A DNA stretch of 64,000 nucleotides from Solirubrobacteraceae bacterium (GTDB lineage: Bacteria; Actinomycetota; Thermoleophilia; Solirubrobacterales; Solirubrobacteraceae): contig JANWIP010000028.1 in assembly GCA_025449845.1 (NCBI GenBank), forward strand, positions 105,040 through 169,039, given 5' to 3'. Both the position numbers and the translations under genes were made by a program. Below the pieces are notes generated by a model. That model had not been told where the DNA came from, did no database searches, and was given only the letters and a program-made list of their open reading frames with translations. Shown here one piece after another: positions 16,711 through 24,157 of the stretch; within the stretch, counting starts at the first letter, position 1; each line of letters begins with the position of its first letter.

Positions 16711-16753
16711 AAGGCCACGGCCCATATTTGTTCAAGGCCACGGCTCATATTTG
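16708..16753. repeat. two tandem 23-bp repeats
   Basis: Copies at 16708-16730 and 16731-16753 differ by a single C/T. Both carry AAGGCCACGG, which also occurs in the right arm of the adjacent hairpin, so the CCACGG element occurs three times within about 55 nt, with its complement in the left arm. It may be a regulator-binding array for the flanking TetR-type genes, or a simple duplication. The rest of the gap to 16901 shows nothing else I can support. Confidence 0.75.
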
Positions 16754-16901
16754 CGGCCAACGCCACCTCTTCCCTCGGCTGGACACTTAGAATATGCTTG
16801 CTATTGCAAAGATCAATCCGCCCGCGGCGCGCGACGTGGTGCGCGGAGTAGGTCGGATGGGTGAGCCAGCCTCATGGACTGGGTAGCCGATCGGGGGGAC
16901 G

Positions 16902-17858
16902 ATGGGAGACGAGCTTCAGCGGGCAAGGGTTGAGCGGGCATTAGCCGAGGAGATGGCTGCCCGCGGGGACCCCCACGCCGCCACCGTTGCCGACGTGGTA
17001 GCGCGGGCAGGCGTCTCACGCCGCACTTTCTACGAGCTCTATCCCGATCGCGAGGCCTGCTTTCTGGCGGCGCTTGAGTCGGGGTTGCGGCTGGCCGCCG
17101 ATGAGATGTACACCGCCTATGCGCGCCAGGCGCGCTGGCAGGACGGCGTCCGGGCGGCCCTGGCGGAGCTCTTGGGGCTGCTCGATCGCGAGCCGGCGCT
17201 GGGACGGCTATGCGTGGTTTACGCCCTGGGCGGCGGCGCGCGGGTGCTGCGCCGGCGCATGGAGGCGATCGAGGTGCTGTGCGAATTCGTCGACCGCGGG
17301 CGCCTGGAGGGCTACGCCCGCAGCGAGCCGCCGGAGGTCGCGGCCGAGGGGGTGGTGGGCGCTGTGCTGGCCGTCATCCATACCCGCCTGGTGGTTGCCC
17401 CCTCCGAGCAATCGCAACCTTTGACGGAGCTGCTGGGACCGCTGATGAACCTGATCCTGCTGCCCTATATGGGCGCCGCGAAAGCCGGTCGGGAGCTGAC
17501 CAGGCAGGCGCCCCGCCCGACTGCGGTGCAGGCCGGCCGCGGCGAGGCGTTGGGGCGCGACGGCGCAGGCATGCGCGTGACCTACCGCACCGCGCGCGTG
17601 CTGCGCGCAATCGGCGAGCGTCCGGGGGCCAGCAACCGCGAGGTCGCCGATCAGGCCGGCATCGTCGACCAGGGTCAGATCTCGCGGCTGCTCAGTCGCC
17701 TTGAGAGCCTTGCCCTGGTGGCGAACAAGGGTGTCGGTCTCGGCGGTAGCGCCACGCGCGGCACCGCCAACGCCTGGGTGCTCACGCCGCGCGGTGAGCA
17801 GGTGCAGCGGGGCGTGCAGCCGCAAGCGCGGCCGGCCTCGCGCCCGGCGCGGGGGTAG
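16902..17858 (+). CDS. TetR N-terminal / winged-helix C-terminal chimeric regulator
   Basis: This is a 318-residue regulator. Residues 10-55 are a TetR helix-turn-helix (ATVADVVARAGVSRRTFYELYPDREACFLAA), and residues 60-200 are a TetR-like helical domain. Residues 225-310 form a MarR-like winged helix (MRVTYRTARVLRAIGERPGASNREVADQAGIVDQGQISRLL). The ATG start at 16902 has GGGGGG 6-11 nt upstream. A paralogue with the same order of domains is at 53686-54753. Two different DNA-binding folds in one chain would let it bridge or compare two sites. Its targets are unknown. Confidence 0.8.
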   Translation: MGDELQRARVERALAEEMAARGDPHAATVADVVARAGVSRRTFYELYPDREACFLAALESGLRLAADEMYTAYARQARWQDGVRAALAELLGLLDREPALGRLCVVYALGGGARVLRRRMEAIEVLCEFVDRGRLEGYARSEPPEVAAEGVVGAVLAVIHTRLVVAPSEQSQPLTELLGPLMNLILLPYMGAAKAGRELTRQAPRPTAVQAGRGEALGRDGAGMRVTYRTARVLRAIGERPGASNREVADQAGIVDQGQISRLLSRLESLALVANKGVGLGGSATRGTANAWVLTPRGEQVQRGVQPQARPASRPARG

Positions 17859-17910
17859 CGTCGCCGGGGTCCTAAGGCGCATCGCGACACGGCGATGCCT
17901 TGCGCGTCGA

Positions 17911-19554
17911 CTAGGCCCGCACGGCGGCCCGCCGGCTGAGCCGCGTGAGCTCGCGCACGAGCAGAGCGACCGAGCGCTCAAGCTGCTCGATGGTGGCCTT
18001 GTCGACCCGCGCGATGCCGACCTCGCGGTTGACCCAGGCGTTGATCTCGCGGTGGCTGCGCTTATCGCGGCGGTTCAGGTCTGCGACCAGGCGACTGCGC
18101 TCCGCGCGTAGGTGGTCACGCCGTTCGAAGGCCGCCATCGGCGGCGGCTCGGCGGACCGCTGAACCCCAGCTGTCTCCCTGGCCCCGGCCGTCTCCGCCG
18201 CGACCCCGGGGGCACTCGGCCCGGCCATCGCGGGACTGGGCCCGAAGAGCGTCATCTGTGGCGCGACCTCGGCGCTGAGCGGCACGAAGTCGATCGCCTC
18301 CGAGCGCTCGCTCTGGCGGCGCGGCTCGCGCTCCTCCTCGAAACCGTCCTCGGACTCAGGGCGGCGCAGCACATGGCGCAGCTCGCTCTCGACCTCTGAG
18401 GCGTGGTGGCGCAGCAGCGGATCGGCGGGCAGATACAGCCAGCTTGGCTCGGGCGCGCGCCCACGGATGGTGCGCACGAAGCGCCCCACGATCTGGCGAA
18501 AGATCAGGGGAGTCTTGGCGGCGGTGGCGTAGACGCCGACGCGCAGGCGTGGAATGTCCACCCCCTCGGAGACCATGTTGACGGCGACGATCCAAGGCTC
18601 GCTTGAGTTGGTGAAGGCGGCCAGCTTGTCCGCGGCGCGTGTCTCGGTGTGCAGCACGATCACGGGCGGGCGCCCGGTCGCCTCGCGCAGCAGCGCCGCG
18701 ATCTGACGAGCATGGGCGGCGTCGGCGGCCACCACCAGGCCCCCGGCATCGCGATGGCCCTCCGCACGCAGCGTCTGCAGGCGGTTGTGAGCCTCGCGCA
18801 GGATGCGCGGCAGGCCGTCGGGCAGCTCGGTTGAGATAGCGGTGCGGTAGCGCCGGCCAGCCTCGCGCGCGCTCAGCACGGTCTCGAAGGAGGATTCGAT
18901 CACGTCCTCGCCGCTGCGCCAGGAAAGCGCGCCGTCGAAGGTGACGAAGGCCACCGGCCGGCAGATGCCGTCGGCCACGGCCTGGGCGTAGGTGTAGGAG
19001 GTATCGGGCTCGGCCAGGCCTTCGGCGTCATAGCGCACCCCAGGGATCGGTGTGGCGTCCGAGCGGAAAGGGGTGCCTGAGAGCAGCAGCCAGCGCGGAG
19101 ATGCCGCGAAGGCGCGCTGAAAGCCGGCACCCCAGGCGAGGTCCTCGCCGAGATGGTGGGCCTCGTCGGCGACCACCAAGGTGTTCGCACCGCTCCCGGC
19201 CGCCCACGCGCGCGGGTCTGAGGCCACCCGCGCGTAGGTCACCGCCACCCCGTGGAAGCCGCGCGGCGCGCGTGGCTGCTCCGCGTCGGGAACCAGCTGC
19301 ACGCCGAGTGCCGCCGCGGCCCTCGCCCACTGGCGCGTGAGGGGAGTTGTGGGGCACAGCACCGCCACGTTGCTCACCGCGCCTTCGTCCAACAGGCGCC
19401 GCGCCAGCTCCAGCGCCGGACGCGTCTTGCCGGCCCCGGGGGCCGCCGAGATGAGGAAGGGGCCGCCTTGCCAATCCTCCAGCTGCGCCAGCGTGCGCCG
19501 TTGCCAGGCGCGCAGAGAGGTGGGGGCGGAGGTGATGGCCAAAGGGCCAGGCAT
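17911..19554 (-). CDS. superfamily 2 DEAD/DEAH-type helicase
   Basis: This is a 547-residue ATP-dependent helicase or translocase of the UvrB/type-III-restriction-like SF2 group. Motif I is SAAPGAGKTRPALE (about residues 37-50), motif II is VVADEAHH, motif III is LLLSGTPFRSD and motif VI is FRQIVGRFVRTIRG. A linker rich in Glu/Arg/Pro (about 385-450) leads to a C-terminal helical region (about 455-547) with many Arg and Leu that could bind nucleic acid. No nuclease or methylase gene is adjacent, so I do not assign it to a restriction or defence system. Start ATG at 19554. Confidence 0.85.
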   Translation of the reverse strand: MPGPLAITSAPTSLRAWQRRTLAQLEDWQGGPFLISAAPGAGKTRPALELARRLLDEGAVSNVAVLCPTTPLTRQWARAAAALGVQLVPDAEQPRAPRGFHGVAVTYARVASDPRAWAAGSGANTLVVADEAHHLGEDLAWGAGFQRAFAASPRWLLLSGTPFRSDATPIPGVRYDAEGLAEPDTSYTYAQAVADGICRPVAFVTFDGALSWRSGEDVIESSFETVLSAREAGRRYRTAISTELPDGLPRILREAHNRLQTLRAEGHRDAGGLVVAADAAHARQIAALLREATGRPPVIVLHTETRAADKLAAFTNSSEPWIVAVNMVSEGVDIPRLRVGVYATAAKTPLIFRQIVGRFVRTIRGRAPEPSWLYLPADPLLRHHASEVESELRHVLRRPESEDGFEEEREPRRQSERSEAIDFVPLSAEVAPQMTLFGPSPAMAGPSAPGVAAETAGARETAGVQRSAEPPPMAAFERRDHLRAERSRLVADLNRRDKRSHREINAWVNREVGIARVDKATIEQLERSVALLVRELTRLSRRAAVRA

Positions 19555-19607
19555 CCTGCGCTATGGGCCGGACGGATCGCGGCGCGGCCCTCGGCCGAGG
19601 CAGGCCG

Positions 19608-21560
19608 CTAGCCGATCGAGATGGGGATCGAGCTGGCGATGCCGTGCAGTGGTGTGAGCGTCAGGCGGTAGCGCCCGGAAGGCAGCACGCCATGCCCACG
19701 CAGATGCGCGTGATTGATGCCCACATGAGCCGCGAGCGAGTTGGCACCTCGCAAGGTGCTCCAGCGCCAATGCCCATGCACGCGCACCCAGCGGGCCAAG
19801 GTGATGCGCACCGAGACGGGAGCATTGAGGACGAAGCTGAAGGCGACCTTGGCGAGCGAGGGGTGACGGCGGTTGAGCGCGATCACGGCGGCCAATGTCA
19901 AGGATAGCCCCGAGACGCGGACCTGCGAACTGGCCTTGACGCTCGCGACGTTCGAAGGCGTGGGAGCGGGCGAAACAGCCGTGCTTGAGCCGTTGCCGGG
20001 GCTAGCCGTGCCTCCGCCCCCGCCCGAACCGCCGCTGGGAGGACCTTCGCCGAAGCCTTCGGTCTGGCCCGGCACCGGCTGGAAGGCGCTGAGGCCGATC
20101 GGGGTGCCCACGCCGGTAGGTCCGTCGTAGCCGGCGGCGGCGTTGCAGATCGCATGACCGGCACCGCAGTCAAGCAGCGAGGCGAGCGAGCCGCTGCACG
20201 CGGGACTACCGCTGTAATTGCCCTTGCATTCGCCGTTGCCCCCTTCTGTGATGTCGTGCAAGCCGCCCGAGCCGGCGTTGGCGTAGAGCGTGGCGGCCGG
20301 GTAGGCAACACCGTGCGCGCCACCGGCAAGCGCAAAGGTGGAGGCGATTATCGGTGAGGCGACGCTGGTGCCGCCGATGGTGAAGTATTCGGGCGCTTCT
20401 TCGCCGAGTTCTTCCTTTTCAGTGCCGAGATATTCGGGAATGGAGTCATAGACCTCGACCCCGGTAATGGGATCGGCGTCGGCGGCGATGTCGGCGACGG
20501 CCCGCCGTGAGCCGCAGCCGACGGCGGACCAGTCGAGCAGCTGTGACTGCCATAGGGGCGCGGCGAAACGCAGGCTGCAGCCGCCTCCGGCGGCGCCATT
20601 GCCGTGGTTCCAGACGCTCTCTTCGCGCCATTCGCCGGTGATGCTGGTCTTCAGCTTGGTACCGCCGACGGCGACAACGCGCGGCGAGGAGGCCGGGTAG
20701 CTAGGTCCTTCAAACCAAGATGAGTTCTTCTGTCCGCGGCTGTTGTATTCGTCCCAGTTGAGGTAGCCCTCATCGCCGGAGGAGGCGGTAATGACGATGC
20801 CGGGGTGATTGAAGGCGGAGCTGTCCACGGGGGACTCTTCGCCGCCCCAGGAGTTTGATATCTCGCCGGTCGTGGTGCCGGGCGGGGAGGCCGCCTTGAG
20901 CAGGGCGGCGGCGGTGTCCTCGGCCGCTTCCAGATCCGGGAAACCGGCCGTTTCGGCCTCGACCAGCAGGATGTGGCAGTTCTGGCATACGGAGTGGGCG
21001 ACCTGGATGTCGGTTGAGATCTCGATTGACCATTCGCCATTGGCTTTGGGGAAGGGTGCAGGCGCGGTCAGACCCAGCTGGTTGACCTTGGTGAAGCAGC
21101 CGTTGGCGTGCGTGCATTCGGGCAGCCCGTAGCGCTGGTCGAAGACTCCGAGGTCGGCTTCGGCGTTCGGGTCGTCGTAGGCGTCGACGATCGCGATCGT
21201 CTGCGGTTCGGTGCTTTCGAGCGGGAGTTCGTATGCCTTGTGCAACTGCTGCGGTGAAAGTCCGGGCGGTTCGGGGGTGGGACTGGCAGGCGAGGCCGCG
21301 CCGCTCGGCGCCGAAGAGGTGAAGGGCGCGGAGGCGGAAGGGACAGCGGTCGCAGAGGAAGGCACGAGCCGCTCCGCCAAGCAGGCGGCGTATCCGGGCG
21401 CGGGGGCGGAGCAGGCGGGCTTGACCGTGTAGCCGGCGGAGCCCGCGGCGAAGACAGGCACGGCGAGAACCATCACAGCAAGCAAGCAAGCGCCGATCGC
21501 GACCGCGATCGGCAGAAGAGGCGCAAATGCCTTGGCTAAGGGGATCTTGGACATAGGCAT
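19608..21560 (-). CDS. secreted S53 (sedolisin-type) serine peptidase
   Basis: This is a 650-residue exported protease. The signal sequence covers about residues 10-40. Catalytic residues are visible: Glu and Asp in WSIEISTDIQVAH, the oxyanion Asp in TASSGDEGY and the nucleophile Ser in FTIGGTSVASPIIAS. The DIAADADPITGVEVYD segment also fits the family. A short N-terminal region (about 45-130) replaces the long pro-domain of classical sedolisins. A Gly/Ser/Pro linker leads to a C-terminal beta-rich domain of about 110 residues. I placed the start at ATG 21560; the open frame upstream overlaps the opposite-strand kinase gene and is not real. Confidence 0.85.
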   Translation of the reverse strand: MPMSKIPLAKAFAPLLPIAVAIGACLLAVMVLAVPVFAAGSAGYTVKPACSAPAPGYAACLAERLVPSSATAVPSASAPFTSSAPSGAASPASPTPEPPGLSPQQLHKAYELPLESTEPQTIAIVDAYDDPNAEADLGVFDQRYGLPECTHANGCFTKVNQLGLTAPAPFPKANGEWSIEISTDIQVAHSVCQNCHILLVEAETAGFPDLEAAEDTAAALLKAASPPGTTTGEISNSWGGEESPVDSSAFNHPGIVITASSGDEGYLNWDEYNSRGQKNSSWFEGPSYPASSPRVVAVGGTKLKTSITGEWREESVWNHGNGAAGGGCSLRFAAPLWQSQLLDWSAVGCGSRRAVADIAADADPITGVEVYDSIPEYLGTEKEELGEEAPEYFTIGGTSVASPIIASTFALAGGAHGVAYPAATLYANAGSGGLHDITEGGNGECKGNYSGSPACSGSLASLLDCGAGHAICNAAAGYDGPTGVGTPIGLSAFQPVPGQTEGFGEGPPSGGSGGGGGTASPGNGSSTAVSPAPTPSNVASVKASSQVRVSGLSLTLAAVIALNRRHPSLAKVAFSFVLNAPVSVRITLARWVRVHGHWRWSTLRGANSLAAHVGINHAHLRGHGVLPSGRYRLTLTPLHGIASSIPISIG

Positions 21561-21723
21561 CGCGTCGTTCTCTGCGCCTGCGTCGGCGCGAGCGCCGAAT
21601 CCATATAGGGCAAAGGGTACTTCTCGGCACACGTTCGAGCGCCAAGCGGCGAGGACTGGGAAGGTCGAGGGGCCCAGCTCGGCGACCTGCGGTCGCCTGC
21701 GCCACCCTCTACGCTGCCTAGCC

Positions 21724-23151
21724 GTGCCGCGACCGTTCGGTTTCCTGCTGTCCTCCAACCCCCCACCGCGGCGTGTGGGGGTGGTTACAGCAATCGCGCT
21801 CGTGGCGCTGTGCACGCTGATCGTGTACCCGCTGAAGCACGCAGCGCCGGTGGTGTCGCTGGGCGTGGTGTATCTGCTGGCGGTGCTGGTGGTGTCGGCC
21901 ACGTGGGGAGCTTGGTTGGGAGGAGCGACGGCCGTGGGCAGCGCGCTGGCCTTCAACTTCTTCCACCTGCCCCCGGTCGGGGAGCTGACGGTCAGAGGTT
22001 CGAGCAATTGGGTGGCGCTGGTGGCGTTCCTGGTGGCCGCAGTGCTGGCGAGCTCAGTGGCAGAGGTGACACGCGCTCGCACACGCGAGGCGGAGGAGCG
22101 CCGCCGCGAGGCCGATCTGGCGGCGGAGATGGCCCGGCTGCTGCTGCGCGGAGGCAGCCTCGATGAAACGCTGCCGACGGCGGCGGCGAGACTGGCACAC
22201 GCGCTTGAGCTGCCCTCGGCCGCGATCGATCTGGAGGCGATCGAAGGGGACGAGCGCAATGTGGCCTTTGCGCTGCGCGAGGGCACGAGGCGCCTAGGCA
22301 CGCTGGTGGTGCCGGCGGACACGCCCGAGCGCGACCTGCGCCGCCTGCAGGAGCGCGTGGTGCCGGCGCTGGAGGCGCTGCTGAGCGCTGCGCTTGAGCG
22401 TGAGGGGCTGCTGGGCGAGGTGGTGGAGACGGCGGCGCTGCGCCGCGCGGACGTGGTCAAGACGGCGCTGCTGCGCGCGGTCTCGCACGATCTGCGCTCG
22501 CCTTTGACGGCGATCGCCACCTCGGGCGAGGCGCTGGCGCTTGACGGCCTGGACCCTCAAGAGCGCGAGGAGCTCGCGAGCGTGATCCTGGAGGAGACCC
22601 AGCGCCTGGCGCGGCTGGTCGACAACCTGCTGGACCTTTCGCGCCTGGAGGCGGGCGCGGCGCAGCCGCGGCGCGAGTGGACCTCGATCGAAGAGGTGAT
22701 CAGGGTGGCGCTCGACGAGTTGGCGGGCAAGGAGAGCGACTGGGCGCTGTCGATTGACCGCGAGCTGCCGCTGGTGCTGGCTGATTCGACGCAGCTGGAG
22801 CGCGCGATGGTGAACGTGCTTGAGAACGCACGGCGTCACTCCGGTGGGCACCCGGTGTCAGTGCGCGCCAGGGCAGTGAGAAGCATCGGCGGGGCAACCG
22901 AAGGCAGGCTAATCGTGCGCGTGGTGGACCGTGGCCCGGGCATCCCACCGGCGCAGCTGGAGCGCGTATTCGAGCCGTTCTACCGGGCGGGCACCGCCGG
23001 CGGCGGGCACCGTGGATCGGGCCTAGGCCTGGCGATCGCGCGCGGCTTCACGGAGGCGAACGGGGGAGAGCTGCGCGTCGAGTCCCTGCCCGGCCAGGGG
23101 GCGACGTTCGTGTTCGAACTGCCATTGAGCAGCGAGCCCCATGAGCGCTGA
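21724..23151 (+). CDS. KdpD C-terminal-type sensor histidine kinase (DUF4118-GAF-HisKA-HATPase)
   Basis: This is a 475-residue membrane histidine kinase corresponding to the C-terminal half of KdpD. Residues 14-115 hold four transmembrane helices of the DUF4118 type (including FNFFHLPPVGELTV). Residues 140-225 are GAF-like. The phospho-acceptor His is at about 255 (RAVSHDLRSPLTAI). The ATPase boxes are NVLENARRHSGG, DRGPGIPP and GSGLGLAIARGF. It lacks the N-terminal KdpD sensor and USP domains, which are encoded separately at 28766-29929. The GTG start at 21724 is chosen because the preceding frame is low-complexity. It is followed by kdpE across a duplicated junction. Confidence 0.88.
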   Translation: MPRPFGFLLSSNPPPRRVGVVTAIALVALCTLIVYPLKHAAPVVSLGVVYLLAVLVVSATWGAWLGGATAVGSALAFNFFHLPPVGELTVRGSSNWVALVAFLVAAVLASSVAEVTRARTREAEERRREADLAAEMARLLLRGGSLDETLPTAAARLAHALELPSAAIDLEAIEGDERNVAFALREGTRRLGTLVVPADTPERDLRRLQERVVPALEALLSAALEREGLLGEVVETAALRRADVVKTALLRAVSHDLRSPLTAIATSGEALALDGLDPQEREELASVILEETQRLARLVDNLLDLSRLEAGAAQPRREWTSIEEVIRVALDELAGKESDWALSIDRELPLVLADSTQLERAMVNVLENARRHSGGHPVSVRARAVRSIGGATEGRLIVRVVDRGPGIPPAQLERVFEPFYRAGTAGGGHRGSGLGLAIARGFTEANGGELRVESLPGQGATFVFELPLSSEPHER

Positions 23152-23214
23152 GCAACCATGCGGACTGGCCGATGAGCGCTGAGCAAACCATGCGGACTGG
23201 CCGATGAGCGCTGA
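23141..23214 (+). repeat. tandem duplication carrying the kdpE start region
   Basis: A 31-nt unit (23141-23171) and a 32-nt unit (23172-23203) are followed by a partial third copy (23204-23214). Each begins ATGAGCGCTGA. The kinase stop codon lies in the first copy and the kdpE start is the ATG of the partial third copy. The first two copies carry in-frame mini-ORFs of 13 and 11 codons beginning with the same MSAEQ residues. The duplication has moved the true start about 63 nt away from the kinase stop. Confidence 0.92.
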
Positions 23215-23884
23215 ACCGCCCCGCATACTGGTGGTTGACGATGAGAGCCAGATCCTGCGCGCGCTGCGGGTGGTGCTGCGCGAGGCGGGCTTTGAGGTGG
23301 TGCCGGCGGAAACGGCAAAAGAGGCCCTCGACCGCGCCGCGGTGCGCCCCCCGCAGGCGGCGATCGTCGATCTGGTGCTTCCCGACGGTGATGGCATCGA
23401 GGTGACGAGGCGCCTGCGCGAATGGAGCGATATGCCGATCCTGGTGCTCTCCGCGATCGGCGAGGAGGAGCAGAAGGTGCGAGCGCTTGAGGCCGGCGCG
23501 GACGACTACATAACTAAGCCCTTCGGCGCGCGCGAGCTGGTGGCGCGGCTACAGGCGGCGCTGCGCCGCGCGGGCCGCGGGGAGGAGCCAGCGGTGACGG
23601 TGGAAGGTCTCGAGATCGACCTGGCGGCGCGCACGGTGAAGCGCGAGGGAGAGCCGATTCACCTGACGCCGATCGAGTTCGACCTGCTGCGCGTGCTGGT
23701 GCGAAATCGCGGTCGCCTGCTGACACACCGGGCGCTGCTGAGCGAGGTGTGGGGCCCCGAGTACGTCGATGACATCCAGCCGCTGCGCACGCACATCGCG
23801 CGGCTGCGCGCGAAGATCGAGCCGGAGGGACGACCGAAGTACATCGTCACCGACCCGGGCGTGGGGTACCGATTCTCTTCGTAA
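23204..23884 (+). CDS. kdpE: KdpE response regulator (OmpR/PhoB family)
   Basis: This is a 226-residue two-component regulator. The receiver domain shows the acidic pair in LVVDDES, the phospho-acceptor D56 in AIVDLVLPDGDG and K105 in DYITKPFGARE. The C-terminal winged helix (about 130-226) contains LTPIEFDLLRVLVRNRGRLLTHRALLSEVWG and the wing PKYIVTDPGVGYRF. It would be phosphorylated by the kinase directly upstream and would activate the K+ uptake genes directly downstream. The gap to the next start is 67 nt and should hold the regulated promoter. Confidence 0.93.
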   Translation: MSAEPPRILVVDDESQILRALRVVLREAGFEVVPAETAKEALDRAAVRPPQAAIVDLVLPDGDGIEVTRRLREWSDMPILVLSAIGEEEQKVRALEAGADDYITKPFGARELVARLQAALRRAGRGEEPAVTVEGLEIDLAARTVKREGEPIHLTPIEFDLLRVLVRNRGRLLTHRALLSEVWGPEYVDDIQPLRTHIARLRAKIEPEGRPKYIVTDPGVGYRFSS

Positions 23885-23951
23885 CAAAATCGTTATACAC
23901 CGTGCCTTGATCGTCATGCGGCCGTGATGCACGGGGGCGCATAGTAGTGGC

Positions 23952-24032
23952 ATGGACTTACTTGCCATTGCACTAGGCATCGTTATGTTCGCTCTTCTCT
24001 TGTTGATGGTCGAGGGGATCGATCGGGTATGA
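23952..24032 (+). CDS. 26-residue single-helix membrane peptide upstream of kdpF
   Basis: This ORF encodes M-DLLAIALGIVMFALLLLM-VEGIDRV: one hydrophobic helix (residues 2-20) and a short charged tail. The stop overlaps the start of kdpF as ATGA (24029-24032), the same coupling used between kdpF and kdpA, so it behaves as a real operon member. It resembles KdpF in size and topology but not in sequence. It may be a second stabilising peptide of the Kdp pump; this is inference. Confidence 0.7.
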   Translation: MDLLAIALGIVMFALLLLMVEGIDRV

Positions 24033-24157
24033 GCCTGTCTTTGCCTCTCGGCGCCTTCATCGCGCACATGTCCGCGGGTGACTTCTTCGGCCTGGTGGTG
24101 ACGGTGCTGATTATCGGCTATCTCTTTTACGCCCTGATCAGAGGTGAGAAGCTGTGA
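24029..24157 (+). CDS. kdpF: KdpF-like small subunit of K+-transporting ATPase
   Basis: This is a 42-residue peptide with one transmembrane helix (about residues 19-37) and the KdpF-like ending GYLFYALIRGEKL, comparable to the E. coli ending with YALINAE. KdpF stabilises the KdpFABC complex. The start ATG overlaps the stop of the preceding 26-residue peptide (ATGA), and its stop overlaps the kdpA GTG (GTGA). It has about 18 extra N-terminal residues compared with the 29-residue E. coli peptide. Confidence 0.82.
   Translation: MSLSLPLGAFIAHMSAGDFFGLVVTVLIIGYLFYALIRGEKL

Noticed and set aside
16332..16790. Open frame of 152 codons on the plus strand
   Set aside because: It overlaps the start of the double-TetR gene, runs through four hairpins and a tandem repeat, has no domain resemblance and no ribosome site.
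17911..19554. SF2 helicase as part of a restriction or phage-defence system
   Set aside because: No methylase, nuclease or other defence gene adjoins it; the neighbours are a regulator and a secreted protease.
21561..22520. Upstream continuation of the S53 peptidase frame
   Set aside because: It is antisense to the histidine kinase gene, is Ser/Ala/Arg low-complexity, and the true signal peptide begins at 21560.
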